Part shown: positions 1 to 8,728 of the stretch, in pieces | Numbering within the stretch: position 1 is the stretch's first letter | Layout: every line of letters starts with the position of its first letter | Assembly: GCA_964655005.1 (NCBI GenBank) | Contig: CAZZKE010000009.1 | Coordinates: forward strand, 10,841-74,840 | Source: CAZZKE01 sp964655005 | GTDB lineage: Bacteria; Pseudomonadota; Alphaproteobacteria; Rhodospirillales; JABHCV01 | DNA length: 64,000 nucleotides | Direction of reading: 5' to 3' | Notes under the pieces: generated by a model | What the model was told of the DNA's origin: nothing | Databases searched by the model: none | Seen by the model: the letters and a program-made list of their open reading frames with translations, nothing else | Translations under genes and position numbers: made by a program

Positions 1-265
1 CCTGACCGATTTGAGTGACGGTTCGGGCAATGCGTCGCTGGTCGAATCGATTATCGCACTGGCCGCCAGCTTCGGGCTTGGCGTAGTCGCCGAGGGGGTC
101 GAGGAAAGGCGGCAGGTGGATTTTCTGCACCGGCGGGGATGTTATCTGTTGCAGGGCTATTATTTCAGCCGCCCGCTGCCGCCAGACGAATTTCTGGCCC
201 TGCTGAAGGACTGGCGCGGTGGAATTCCCGAGGCGCTGACCCGCATGGAAGGCGGGCGTAAGTAA
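1..265 (+). CDS. C-terminal end of an EAL-domain (c-di-GMP phosphodiesterase-type) protein, partial
   Basis: The reading frame is open from base 2 to the stop at 265, and the start lies left of the window. The visible 87 residues match the end of an EAL domain: the segment SIIALAASFGLGVVAEGVEE is the typical late EAL strand/helix, followed by the GCYLLQGYYFSRPLP region (family: QGYxFSKPxP). EAL domains hydrolyse cyclic di-GMP, but the catalytic EAL motif and metal ligands are outside the window, so activity cannot be judged. The next gene starts two bases after the stop, so the two are probably co-transcribed. Confidence 0.85.
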   Translation, partial: LTDLSDGSGNASLVESIIALAASFGLGVVAEGVEERRQVDFLHRRGCYLLQGYYFSRPLPPDEFLALLKDWRGGIPEALTRMEGGRK

Positions 266-267
266 AA

Positions 268-2514
268 ATGAACGATCCGTTTGATCTTGCCGAAGAAACG
301 CCGGGACCAGCCCGGCCGAACTATCTGGACGGCCTGAACGAGGCCCAGCGCCAGGCGGTCGAAGCGACCGACGACCCGGTGCTGGTATTGGCCGGCGCCG
401 GCACCGGCAAGACCCGTGTCCTGACCACCCGGCTGGCCCATATCCTGATGCAGGGCATGGCCAACCCGTGGGAAATGCTGGCCGTCACGTTTACCAACAG
501 GGCGGCCCGTGAAATGCAGGGACGGGTTTCGAGCTTGCTGGGGCGCACTACCGAGGGTTGGTGGGTCGGTACATTCCATGCCCTGGGGGCGCGCATTTTG
601 CGCCGTCATGCCGAGGCGGTGGGGCTTAAATCCAACTTCACTATCCTTGACGCCGACGATCAGGTGCGGTTGGTCAAGCGGCTTATGGAAGACCACGAAA
701 TTGACGACAAGCGCTGGCCGCCGCGGCTTGTCTCGGGCGTTATCCAGCGCTGGAAAGATCGTGGCCTGATGCCGGACAAGGTTAGCGACGCCGAAGGCGC
801 CGATGCCGCCGACGGCAAGGCCATCGGCATCTATGCCGAATATCAGGACCGGCTGCACACCCTTAACGCCGCCGATTTTGGCGACCTTTTGCTACTTTGC
901 CTGGAGCTGTTCCGGCTGCAACCCGATGTCTTGCAAAAATACCAGCGGAAATTCCGCTACATCATGGTCGACGAATACCAGGATACCAATGTCGCCCAGT
1001 ACCTGTGGCTCAGGCTGCTGGCCCAGGGGCACCGGAATATCTGCTGCGTCGGCGATGACGATCAGTCGATCTACAGTTGGCGCGGCGCCGAGGTCGGCAA
1101 TATTCTCCGTTTCGAGCAGGATTTTCCGGGTGCCCGGGTGATCCGGCTGGAACGCAATTACCGCTCGACGCCGCATATTCTGGCCGCCGCCTCGGGCCTG
1201 ATCGCCCACAACGAAGGCCGCCTCGGCAAGACGCTGTGGACCGACCTGGATGAGGGTGAGAGGGTCCGTGTACACGGGGTCTGGGACGGCGCGGAAGAAG
1301 CCCGTCTGGTCGGTGACGAGATCGAGACACAGCAGTCCAGGGGCCGTTCCCTGAACGACATGGCGGTGCTGGTCCGGGCCGGCTTTCAGACTCGTGAATT
1401 TGAAGAGCGGCTGATTACACTGGGCGTCCCCTACCGGGTAGTCGGCGGCCCCCGGTTCTATGAACGCCAGGAAATACGCGACGCCATCGCCTACCTGCGG
1501 GTGACCGTTCAGCCTGATGACGATCTGGCCTTCGAGCGTATTGTCAACACCCCCAAACGGGGCCTCGGCGGCGCTACCCTTCAGGTTTTGCACAGCTATG
1601 CCCGGGGCGAGAGAATATCGCTCTACGCCGCCGTCCGGCGATTGATCGAAACCGACGAGCTGGGCGCCAGGCAGCGCGCCACACTGGGTAATTTGCTGGC
1701 CGATTTCGATGGCTGGCGGGACCTGATCGGGCAGATTGAGCATACCGATCTGATGACCCGTGTGCTCGATGATTCCGGCTATGCCGCCATGTGGAAGGCC
1801 TCCAGGACGCCGGAGGCGCCGGGCCGGCTGGAAAACCTCAAGGAACTGCTCTCGGCCATGGAGGAATTCGAGAACCTGCAAGGGTTCCTGGAACACGTCA
1901 GCCTGGTCATGGAAAACGAAGAGCGGGCGGCGGAAGCCAAAATAACCCTGATGACCCTGCATGGCGCCAAGGGGCTGGAATTCCAGGTGGTCTTCCTGCC
2001 GGGCTGGGAAGAGGGACTGTTTCCGCATCAGCGCGCCCTGGACGAAGGGGGGCAGGCGGCGCTGGAAGAGGAACGCCGCCTGGCTTATGTGGGGCTGACC
2101 CGGGCGCGTCAGCTGGCGATTGTCAGTTCGGCGGCCAATCGCCGCGTATACGGCAACTGGCAGTCGGCGATCCCGTCGCGGTTTATCGACGAATTACCGC
2201 CCGACAACATCGTGTCTGCGGTCGAACGGGGCCTTTATAACGCCCATAATGCCGCCGCGCCGTTCGATCAGGGGGGGGCTGTATATTCCGGGACCGGCGG
2301 TCGGCGTTACAGCGGCGGTTTGCGGGAATCATCACCGCGAATGTCCGCTGAAATGGCCGTCGCGGAAGACCATGAGTACGCCGTCGGACAGCGAATATTT
2401 CACCAGAAATTCGGCTATGGCGCGATCCTCGCCAGCGATGGCGACAAGCTGGAAATCGCCTTTGAAAAGGCCGGCACCAAAAAGGTCATGGCGGGCTTCG
2501 TTACCGCCGCCTGA
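268..2514 (+). CDS. uvrD: UvrD/PcrA-type superfamily 1 DNA helicase
   Basis: A 748-residue 3'-5' DNA helicase of the UvrD/PcrA/Rep group, used in nucleotide excision and mismatch repair and in clearing recombination intermediates. Seen: Q-motif LNEAQRQAV (about 23), Walker A GAGTGKT (42-48), Walker B VDEYQDTN (from 234), motif III DDDQSIYSWRGAE, and motif VI YVGLTRARQ near residue 610. The C-terminal 50 residues (VGQRIFHQKFGYGAI onward) resemble the Tudor-like tail of PcrA/UvrD that contacts RNA polymerase. Full length for the family. UvrD, PcrA and Rep cannot be separated from sequence alone. Confidence 0.93.
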   Translation: MNDPFDLAEETPGPARPNYLDGLNEAQRQAVEATDDPVLVLAGAGTGKTRVLTTRLAHILMQGMANPWEMLAVTFTNRAAREMQGRVSSLLGRTTEGWWVGTFHALGARILRRHAEAVGLKSNFTILDADDQVRLVKRLMEDHEIDDKRWPPRLVSGVIQRWKDRGLMPDKVSDAEGADAADGKAIGIYAEYQDRLHTLNAADFGDLLLLCLELFRLQPDVLQKYQRKFRYIMVDEYQDTNVAQYLWLRLLAQGHRNICCVGDDDQSIYSWRGAEVGNILRFEQDFPGARVIRLERNYRSTPHILAAASGLIAHNEGRLGKTLWTDLDEGERVRVHGVWDGAEEARLVGDEIETQQSRGRSLNDMAVLVRAGFQTREFEERLITLGVPYRVVGGPRFYERQEIRDAIAYLRVTVQPDDDLAFERIVNTPKRGLGGATLQVLHSYARGERISLYAAVRRLIETDELGARQRATLGNLLADFDGWRDLIGQIEHTDLMTRVLDDSGYAAMWKASRTPEAPGRLENLKELLSAMEEFENLQGFLEHVSLVMENEERAAEAKITLMTLHGAKGLEFQVVFLPGWEEGLFPHQRALDEGGQAALEEERRLAYVGLTRARQLAIVSSAANRRVYGNWQSAIPSRFIDELPPDNIVSAVERGLYNAHNAAAPFDQGGAVYSGTGGRRYSGGLRESSPRMSAEMAVAEDHEYAVGQRIFHQKFGYGAILASDGDKLEIAFEKAGTKKVMAGFVTAA

Positions 2515-2586
2515 CAATGGTGATTAACGATTTATTGACCGGACCCGCTTTAAATTTTTGATATTGGATTCGCTGGGTGTTGTCTG

Positions 2587-2919
2587 ATGTCACTGTTCCT
2601 TTCAGTAGCTGCTTTTTTATTGTCGGTGTCGGCGGTCGTTGTCGGCGCCGCGGCGCTGCGCCGGATCAACGGCCAGAATGAAGAATTTCTGCAGTCCTAT
2701 GTCCGGGAAATCCGCAACGACCTGCTGCTAAAGGATCAGCAAATCGCCACCCTGCGCCGGGAACTGGCCGCGATTCGATCCAACCGGTCGGTCAGCCGCG
2801 CCACCTTGCGCAGCCTGGAACAGGAAGCCGCCCGCAAGGCTCAGGCGTTGGCGAAAGCGGAAGAACCGGGCCTGTTCCTGCCCAGCCACAAGGTTTCGAA
2901 TAAACGCCGAATCGCCTGA
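2587..2919 (+). CDS. Small membrane-anchored coiled-coil protein, unknown function
   Basis: 110 residues. An N-terminal hydrophobic segment (about 4-24, FLSVAAFLLSVSAVVVGAAA) looks like a single membrane anchor. A charged, heptad-like stretch follows (about 30-95, rich in E, R, Q, L) that should form a coiled coil, then a short basic tail. I do not recognise a family. It lies 72 bases after the helicase and 2 bases before prmA. The upstream sequence has AT-rich promoter-like stretches but no clear -35/-10 pair. Confidence 0.6.
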   Translation: MSLFLSVAAFLLSVSAVVVGAAALRRINGQNEEFLQSYVREIRNDLLLKDQQIATLRRELAAIRSNRSVSRATLRSLEQEAARKAQALAKAEEPGLFLPSHKVSNKRRIA

Positions 2920-2921
2920 TC

Positions 2922-3854
2922 ATGCCTGATCGCCCCGATGCAAGCGCCGCCGGAAGATCGCTTTGGCGGATAACCATGGCGACCGGAAGCATCACCGTCG
3001 CCGCCTATGAAAATGCGCTGGAACCTTTCTGCCGGGCCATTTCCCGGATTGCCGCCGAAACTGGAGACGAATGGCGCATCGAGGGATTTTGCGACGTGGA
3101 ACCGGAACCGGCCAGCCTGAATCAGGCCGTGGCCACGGTCGCCGAGGCATTTTCCCTGCCCGCACCTTCCCTTGCCGTGGAAGCGGTTGAGCCCCGTGAC
3201 TGGGTCATCGAAAACCAGCGGACATTCCCGCCAATCCATGCCGGACGCTATTTTATCCATGGTTCCCATTACCGGGATCCACCGCCGCCGGGGCGGGTTG
3301 CGATCCTTCTTAATCCCGGACGGGCCTTTGGGTCCGGCGATCATGCGACGACCCGGGGCTGCCTGAAGGCATTGCACGGGCTGGCCCGGACCCACCGCTT
3401 TCACAATATGCTCGATATGGGTTGCGGTTCCGGCATCCTGGCTATCGCCATGGCGCGGACCTGGACGCATACCGCGACCGGCCCGGTGATGGCCGCCGAT
3501 AACGACCCCTGGGCCGTTCGGGTAGCCGCAGGAAATTGCCGGCGCAACGGTGTCGGGTTACTGGTTCGGGGCACTGTCGGGGACGGCTACAAGTCAAGGG
3601 GTATCAGGCGCGCCGGTCCCTATGACCTGATTGTTTCGAACATTCTGGCCAATCCCCTGCGCCGCATGGCGGCGGAATTGGGCCGCAACCTGAAGCGCGC
3701 CGATGCGGGCGGCGGCATTGCCGTGTTGTCGGGCTTCCTGATCCGTGACGCCGGACGGGTGCTGGCCGCCCATCGCCGGCATGGGCTGCGCCTGTTGCGC
3801 TGCTACGATATCGATGGATGGCGGACCATAATTTTGCGGCGCCCGTCCGGATAA
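2922..3854 (+). CDS. prmA: Ribosomal protein L11 methyltransferase
   Basis: 310 residues. PrmA trimethylates residues of ribosomal protein L11 using S-adenosylmethionine. Seen: an N-terminal substrate-binding region, the conserved FGSGDHATTRGCLKAL segment (PrmA: FGTGxHxTT), SAM motif I LDMGCGSGILAIA (about 163-175), and the NILANPL motif that replaces the NPPY of other methyltransferases. I chose the start at 2922 rather than the ATG at 2976 because residues 14-19 (LWRIT) match the conserved first strand of alphaproteobacterial PrmA. The Shine-Dalgarno sequence is weak, and translation may be coupled to the preceding gene. Confidence 0.85.
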   Translation: MPDRPDASAAGRSLWRITMATGSITVAAYENALEPFCRAISRIAAETGDEWRIEGFCDVEPEPASLNQAVATVAEAFSLPAPSLAVEAVEPRDWVIENQRTFPPIHAGRYFIHGSHYRDPPPPGRVAILLNPGRAFGSGDHATTRGCLKALHGLARTHRFHNMLDMGCGSGILAIAMARTWTHTATGPVMAADNDPWAVRVAAGNCRRNGVGLLVRGTVGDGYKSRGIRRAGPYDLIVSNILANPLRRMAAELGRNLKRADAGGGIAVLSGFLIRDAGRVLAAHRRHGLRLLRCYDIDGWRTIILRRPSG

Positions 3855-3908
3855 CGCAGAAGTGTAGGGCGCGAATGGCTGCGCCGGGTTATATCAAGGA
3901 GCGCGGCC

Positions 3909-3950
3909 ATGAAAATGCGGGATCGATCATTGCATGTGGAAACCCTCTGA
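3909..3950 (+). CDS. Putative 13-residue leader ORF overlapping the cyclase start
   Basis: AAGGAG at 3896-3901 lies seven bases before ATG 3909, which opens a 13-codon frame (MKMRDRSLHVETL) ending with TGA at 3948-3950. The cyclase ATG at 3934 lies inside this frame in a different phase and has no Shine-Dalgarno sequence of its own. The layout fits translational coupling by termination and re-initiation. No family is known. The main alternative is chance placement of the ribosome-binding site. Confidence 0.4.
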   Translation: MKMRDRSLHVETL

Positions 3951-5253
3951 ATTCATTTTCGGCAAACGCCCGGACACGACCCTGCCCGAGCGGGTGCTGA
4001 TTTCCATTGCCAGCCAGCAGCAGGAAAGCGAAAAGCTGATCGGCTGGGTGCAGCTTATGCTGGCGTTGATTTTTGCCTCGCTGTGGGCGGTCTCGCCGCC
4101 TTCACCCAATACCTTTAGTTTTCAACCGGTGCCGTGGGCGATTGCTTTCTACACCGTGTTTACGCTCGGTCGTCTGGTGTATTCCTATCGGGGCAATTTG
4201 CCCGACTGGTTGCTGGTGTTGTCGGTGGTTATGGACATGGGCCTGCTGATGACCCTGATTTGGAGCTTTCATATCCAGTATATGCAGCCGCCGTCATTTT
4301 ATCTAAAGGCGCCGACGCTGATGTATGTGTTTATTTTCATATCCCTGCGCATGCTACGGTTCGAACCGAAATACATATTCGTTTCGGGCCTGGCGGCGAC
4401 GGTCGGCTGGATGATCCTGATGGCCTATGTGATCTATGGCGTTCCCGGAGACCCCATGATAACCAGGAACTATGTCGAATACATGACTTCCAATGCGATT
4501 TTGATCGGCGCCGAAATCGACAAGATGGTTTCCATCGGGCTGGTTACCGTTGTTCTTGGCATCGCCGCCATACGCGGGCGGCGGGCGCTGATCCGGGCGG
4601 TGCTGGACCGCGAGGCGGCCCAGGACCTGTCACGCTTTATTTCACCCGAGGTGGCCCGGCGCATTACCCAGGCCGATCAGGCGATCCAGCCCGGCGATGG
4701 CGAAGCCATCAACGCCAGTGTCCTGTTCACCGATATCGAGGGTTTTTCCGCCTATTCCGAAACGGTTAGCCCGAAAATTCTGGCGGCGACGCTGAACCAG
4801 TATTTCGGCGCCATGTGCGACGTTATCGACCGTAACGGCGGCGTCATCACGCAATTTCAGGGGGACGCCATGCTGATTGTTTTCAACGCCATCAGCCCGC
4901 TACCGGATCATGCCCGCAAGGCGGTGGAAACGGCGTTGGAAATTCGTCAAATCTGCGCCACCCGAACCTTTGGCGATGGCAAGCTGCTACCCACCCGATG
5001 CGGCATCAATACCGGTGATATCATGGTTGGCGCGGTCGGCGCCCAGGACCGGCTGGTATTCACCGTGCACGGCGATAACGTCAATATCGCGGCCAGGCTG
5101 GAACAGTTGAACAAGGAACATGGCACCTATGTCATGCTGACCGAGGAAACCCGCCGGGGGGCCGGCGAGGGCTATCGGTTCCGCCGGGTTTGCGATTGTG
5201 TAGTGCGCGGCCGGGAAGCGCCGACCACGGTCTACACTATCGACCCCGACTAA
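3934..5253 (+). CDS. Membrane class III adenylate/guanylate cyclase
   Basis: 439 residues. The N-terminal 210 residues hold about six hydrophobic segments (about 38-58, 70-86, 93-112, 126-142, 147-165, 195-212), a membrane sensor module. A short linker and a class III cyclase domain (about 255-439) follow. Metal-binding aspartates are Asp267 (LFTDIEGF) and Asp311 (QFQGDAM). Transition-state residues are Asn384 and Arg388 (GDNVNIAARLE). The adenine-selecting lysine expected before xxGD is Gln307 here, while Thr377 occupies the second base-selecting position. Nucleotide specificity is therefore uncertain. Convergent with bcrD, seven bases away. The start codon has no Shine-Dalgarno sequence and may depend on the leader ORF at 3909. 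Confidence 0.87.
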   Translation: MWKPSEFIFGKRPDTTLPERVLISIASQQQESEKLIGWVQLMLALIFASLWAVSPPSPNTFSFQPVPWAIAFYTVFTLGRLVYSYRGNLPDWLLVLSVVMDMGLLMTLIWSFHIQYMQPPSFYLKAPTLMYVFIFISLRMLRFEPKYIFVSGLAATVGWMILMAYVIYGVPGDPMITRNYVEYMTSNAILIGAEIDKMVSIGLVTVVLGIAAIRGRRALIRAVLDREAAQDLSRFISPEVARRITQADQAIQPGDGEAINASVLFTDIEGFSAYSETVSPKILAATLNQYFGAMCDVIDRNGGVITQFQGDAMLIVFNAISPLPDHARKAVETALEIRQICATRTFGDGKLLPTRCGINTGDIMVGAVGAQDRLVFTVHGDNVNIAARLEQLNKEHGTYVMLTEETRRGAGEGYRFRRVCDCVVRGREAPTTVYTIDPD

Positions 5254-5260
5254 ACTTGCC

Positions 5261-6097
5261 CTAGGCCGCCAGCTTGGCCAGCTTGTGGTGGCGAAAGGCG
5301 CCCCAGATGGCGCCGCCGATGGCGCCGGCGTAAATCGAATCCGGATGGTTCAGGACTTCGATTGCGACTTTCTGTTTTTCCATTTCTTCATTCAGGGCGG
5401 CCAGCAGGCCGGTATCCAGGGCCAACCCGCCGGTTAACAGAACCGTGCCTTCCTTCATCTTGATGGCGCGCAGCAGCTTGACCAGGCGACCGGCCATCGA
5501 CTGGTGGATGCCTTTCAGGATATTGGCCGTCGAAACCTGCCGTGAAACCATGTTGATAACATCGGTTTCCGACAGCACGGCGCAGATCGAAGATACTTTT
5601 TCCGGGGCGTCGGCCTGCTGTGACAGATCGCCGATTTCTTCCTGGGTTATGCCCAGGTAGCGGGCGATGTTTTCCAGAAACTGGCCGGATCCGGAGGCGC
5701 ACTGCGAGGTCATCTTGTAACTGATAACCTTGCCCCGTTCATCGACGATAATCGCCCGGCCATGCAGGGCGCCAACGTCGATAACGGCGCCGGCGCGAGG
5801 CTCCAGATAAATGCCGCCGCGGGCGTGGGTGGTCATGGAATAAAAGTGGCCGGTGGTGAAATTCAGGCTTTCAGCCTCGCCGGTGGTCGCAATATAGGCG
5901 ACATCGTCGGTCTTTAACCCGGCTTCCGAAAGTGCCGATTCATACGATTCGCGGGCCAGTCTGTGGGGGTCACGCTGACGAATTTTCTCGGTACAACGGC
6001 CAAGCCACTTAGTCTCGCCCTTGCCGCCGTCCTTGACATCGAAGATAACAGCCTTTACGGCCCCGGTCCCAACATCGATACCTGCTGTGATGGTCAT
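5261..6097 (-). CDS. bcrD: Benzoyl-CoA reductase subunit D (ATPase)
   Basis: 278 residues, a BadF/BadG/BcrA/BcrD ATPase of the acetate-kinase/HSP70/actin fold. With BcrA it forms the electron-activating module that couples ATP hydrolysis to transfer of one electron at a time from ferredoxin to the BcrBC catalytic module. Seen: phosphate-1 motif GIDVGTGAVKAVIFD (6-20), the second ATP motif AVIDVGALHGRA, the cluster-binding SQCASGSGQFLENIA region (one Cys per subunit of the bridging [4Fe-4S]), and the adenosine motif VLLTGGLALDTG. Last gene of the had-oah-dch-bcrCBAD run, 20 bases after bcrA. Confidence 0.92.
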   Translation of the reverse strand: MTITAGIDVGTGAVKAVIFDVKDGGKGETKWLGRCTEKIRQRDPHRLARESYESALSEAGLKTDDVAYIATTGEAESLNFTTGHFYSMTTHARGGIYLEPRAGAVIDVGALHGRAIIVDERGKVISYKMTSQCASGSGQFLENIARYLGITQEEIGDLSQQADAPEKVSSICAVLSETDVINMVSRQVSTANILKGIHQSMAGRLVKLLRAIKMKEGTVLLTGGLALDTGLLAALNEEMEKQKVAIEVLNHPDSIYAGAIGGAIWGAFRHHKLAKLAA

Positions 6098-6117
6098 CGC
6101 ATTTATCCCTTCATTCT

Positions 6118-7413
6118 TTAGTTAATGACTGCCCGGCGGGCGAATTCGGCGGCGCCGAGCGCACCGGTGTAGATCGATGCCGGGTCGATATTGATTTCCA
6201 CATCGCCGTAGTTTTCCTTGATTAGCTTCTTGAGTTCGCTGACCGCCGCGCCGTTGTTGGCGACACCGCCGGTAAAGGTGAACTGGTCGGTGACGCCGCC
6301 GGAGCGGGAAACGATGGACATGGCGCGCAGGATAATCGCCCGGTGCAAACCGGCCAGGATATCCTCGCGTTTCTCGCCCAGCGCCAGCCGGTCACGCAGT
6401 TCGGCCCCGGCAAACACCGTGCAGGTCGAGTTGATCCGGACATTCTTGGTGGACTTCAGCGCCAACGGCCCCAGTTCATGCAGTCCCATGTTCATTTCGT
6501 CGGCTATATAACCCAGGTAACGACCGCAACCGGCGGCGCAACGGTCGTTCATCTGGAAATTTTCGACGATGCCTGCGGCGTCGACCTGAATCGCCTTGGT
6601 GTCCTGGCCGCCAATATCCAGCACCGTGCGGGTCTGCGGATACATCAGATGGGCGCCCAGGCCGTGGCAGAGTATTTCCGAGCGGATATGTTCCTTCGGG
6701 AACGGCAGGGTGACGCGGCCATAGCCGGTGCCGACCACATAGGTTTCCTCAAGATCCACATCCAGCGCCTTGGCCAGCGCCTTCTGTGCCAGAACCTCGT
6801 CGATTAGCATTTCCGGGGATTCCGTCAGCAGCCGGTGCAGCCCGGCCCGGAATTTATCGGACAGACCGCTTTCCGGAGGCCGATTCTCGACGTCGATAAT
6901 GGACTTGTCGTAAAGGTTAAGCAGGGTGTCAAACCGGACGTCGCTTTCCTTGGCGACCTCCTCGGACAACTGCATGACTCTTGATCCGGCGATATCGCGG
7001 AAGAAATCGGACTTGCGCTTGGCCTCGCGGGTGAACATGGCGGCGCTCTCGTCGCGCAGTCGCGAATAGACCTCGTTCAGGGCCTCAAGGACACCCTCGT
7101 CACCGTCCTTGACATGCGTGGCGCAGGTTTCCTGCAAGTCCTGCAATTGTTCCAGGAACTGCTCGTAGCGGATAGTCCGTTCCAGGTCTGACATCAATTC
7201 ATCGATGCCGTCGATAGTGGTCAGTTCGCTGATGCCACGCCGAAACAGCGTCAACCGCGCCCCCAGCCGGGCCTCCTGTTTGGCGACGGAGGCCGCCGTT
7301 TCGTAGTTGGAGCGGGAATTGGTGATGCCGCGACCGAGAATCTCGGCGCTCTCGTCCATCAGGACGGCCTTGGTGGTGGTCGAGCCGAGATCAATGCCGA
7401 TATAACATTTCAT
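6118..7413 (-). CDS. bcrA: Benzoyl-CoA reductase subunit A (ATPase)
   Basis: 431 residues. Larger ATPase subunit of class I ATP-dependent benzoyl-CoA reductase. Seen: ATP motif GIDLGSTTTKAVLMD (5-19), an alpha-helical insertion (about 40-200) that makes it longer than BcrD, the second ATP motif TVLDIGGQDTKAI, DRCAAGCGRYL with the cluster cysteine, CTVFAGAEL, and the adenosine motif FTGGVANN. It should form a BcrAD heterodimer bridging a [4Fe-4S] cluster. Sixteen bases after bcrB in one operon. Confidence 0.92.
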   Translation of the reverse strand: MKCYIGIDLGSTTTKAVLMDESAEILGRGITNSRSNYETAASVAKQEARLGARLTLFRRGISELTTIDGIDELMSDLERTIRYEQFLEQLQDLQETCATHVKDGDEGVLEALNEVYSRLRDESAAMFTREAKRKSDFFRDIAGSRVMQLSEEVAKESDVRFDTLLNLYDKSIIDVENRPPESGLSDKFRAGLHRLLTESPEMLIDEVLAQKALAKALDVDLEETYVVGTGYGRVTLPFPKEHIRSEILCHGLGAHLMYPQTRTVLDIGGQDTKAIQVDAAGIVENFQMNDRCAAGCGRYLGYIADEMNMGLHELGPLALKSTKNVRINSTCTVFAGAELRDRLALGEKREDILAGLHRAIILRAMSIVSRSGGVTDQFTFTGGVANNGAAVSELKKLIKENYGDVEINIDPASIYTGALGAAEFARRAVIN

Positions 7414-7429
7414 GAAATTTTTCCTTCCT

Positions 7430-8728
7430 TCAGGCGGCCCTGCCGCTCTGGCGTTTCTGGTCGATCATCTGAAAATAACTTTCCAGGCGGTTCTTGACGT
7501 TGGCCGGCGAGAAATAGCGCGGATCGACCAGATCGGTTTCGATGAAGGCGGCCGGCTTGCCGGTGCGGGTTTCGATCTCGCGCATCATCATCAATTCGCC
7601 GGCGGCGAAGCTGTTGCAGCTTTTTATTGAATTGACCAGGAAACCGTCGGCCTGATAGTCGTGCATGGCCTTTTCGACCATATCGACGCGGGTCGGCAAG
7701 TTGCGGTTGGTGTAACAGCCGAGGCAATAATCGGCCAGGCTCTCCAGCGGATGATCCGGGTCGTGGCGGAAACCGTCGAAATCATAAACGCCGCCGACCT
7801 TGGTGTAGGTCGAAGAGACGACGACGGCGCCTTCGTCATAGAACATCTTCCAGAATTCCCGGAAACTGGTCCAGTTGGGCGGGCCTTCCACAACCAGGCG
7901 GTATTTCTCTTCGCCCATTTCGCCTTCCGGGGTGATCGGCCCCTTGCCATCGGCTATGCGCTGTTCTATTTCGCTGCGCAGCAATTTGTAATATTCGACC
8001 GCGTCCTCGGTGCCCCGGAAGGCGGTGAAGATGGGGCCGACATAATAGACGCCGCCGAAATAGGCGTCGATGGGAGAAGGCTTGTTCTTGGCGCTTTCCA
8101 GCACCCAGACAAAGTCATCCTCGGCCTTGGCCGACAGCCTCAGGTTCTCGCGCAGACGGTCAATATCGAACTTGACGCCGCTGACTTCTTCCAGCGTCGG
8201 GATCACTTCTTCCTTCAACTGCCGGACCACATAGTCGCGCATGTTGGTCGTGATCTTGCCGTCGCCTTCGTAGGGAACGTGCAGCATCTGGGTGCGGCAG
8301 CCGTATTCGTCGCGCAGCAATTCAAACCATTTTAGGAAGGTAAAACAGCCGGTGTAGTTAAGCAGCAACAGGTCCGGCACCGGCATCGATTTGCCGTTGG
8401 GGGCGATCGAGCCCCGCGCCATATGGCCGATATCGGCCTTGACATAGGTGCAAACATCTTCCGAATGGCCCGATTTCTCGGCATCCATAATCATCGCCCC
8501 GGATTGCTTGCGCATACCGTTTTGAATGGCGTTGATTTCCGGCAGGTTGTTCAGGATACCGAAACACATGAGCAATTCGTTGAGGTTGCCCGGCACATAG
8601 GTGGATGACACCTTGCGGCCGGTTTCCCTGGCGCTGGTCAGGTCGTCGTAATTACGGGTAATCATCTCTTTCTGCTTCAACATCGAAGCCTCTTTGATTA
8701 CTTCCGGCTTTTCTGCACTCATGTTCAT
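7430..8728 (-). CDS. bcrB: Benzoyl-CoA reductase subunit B (catalytic)
   Basis: 432 residues from ATG 8728, which overlaps the bcrC stop as ATGA and is preceded by GGAG/GAGG. In-frame ATGs at 8740 and 8722 are alternatives. Member of the HgdB/BcrB family. With BcrC it forms the oxygen-sensitive module that reduces benzoyl-CoA to cyclohexa-1,5-diene-1-carbonyl-CoA. Family features seen include YTGCFTFLKWFELL, the SFREFWKMFYDEGAVVV region, DYCLGCYTNRN and the late KSCNSFAAGELMMM cysteine region, which supplies cluster ligands in related dehydratases. Confidence 0.92.
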   Translation of the reverse strand: MNMSAEKPEVIKEASMLKQKEMITRNYDDLTSARETGRKVSSTYVPGNLNELLMCFGILNNLPEINAIQNGMRKQSGAMIMDAEKSGHSEDVCTYVKADIGHMARGSIAPNGKSMPVPDLLLLNYTGCFTFLKWFELLRDEYGCRTQMLHVPYEGDGKITTNMRDYVVRQLKEEVIPTLEEVSGVKFDIDRLRENLRLSAKAEDDFVWVLESAKNKPSPIDAYFGGVYYVGPIFTAFRGTEDAVEYYKLLRSEIEQRIADGKGPITPEGEMGEEKYRLVVEGPPNWTSFREFWKMFYDEGAVVVSSTYTKVGGVYDFDGFRHDPDHPLESLADYCLGCYTNRNLPTRVDMVEKAMHDYQADGFLVNSIKSCNSFAAGELMMMREIETRTGKPAAFIETDLVDPRYFSPANVKNRLESYFQMIDQKRQSGRAA

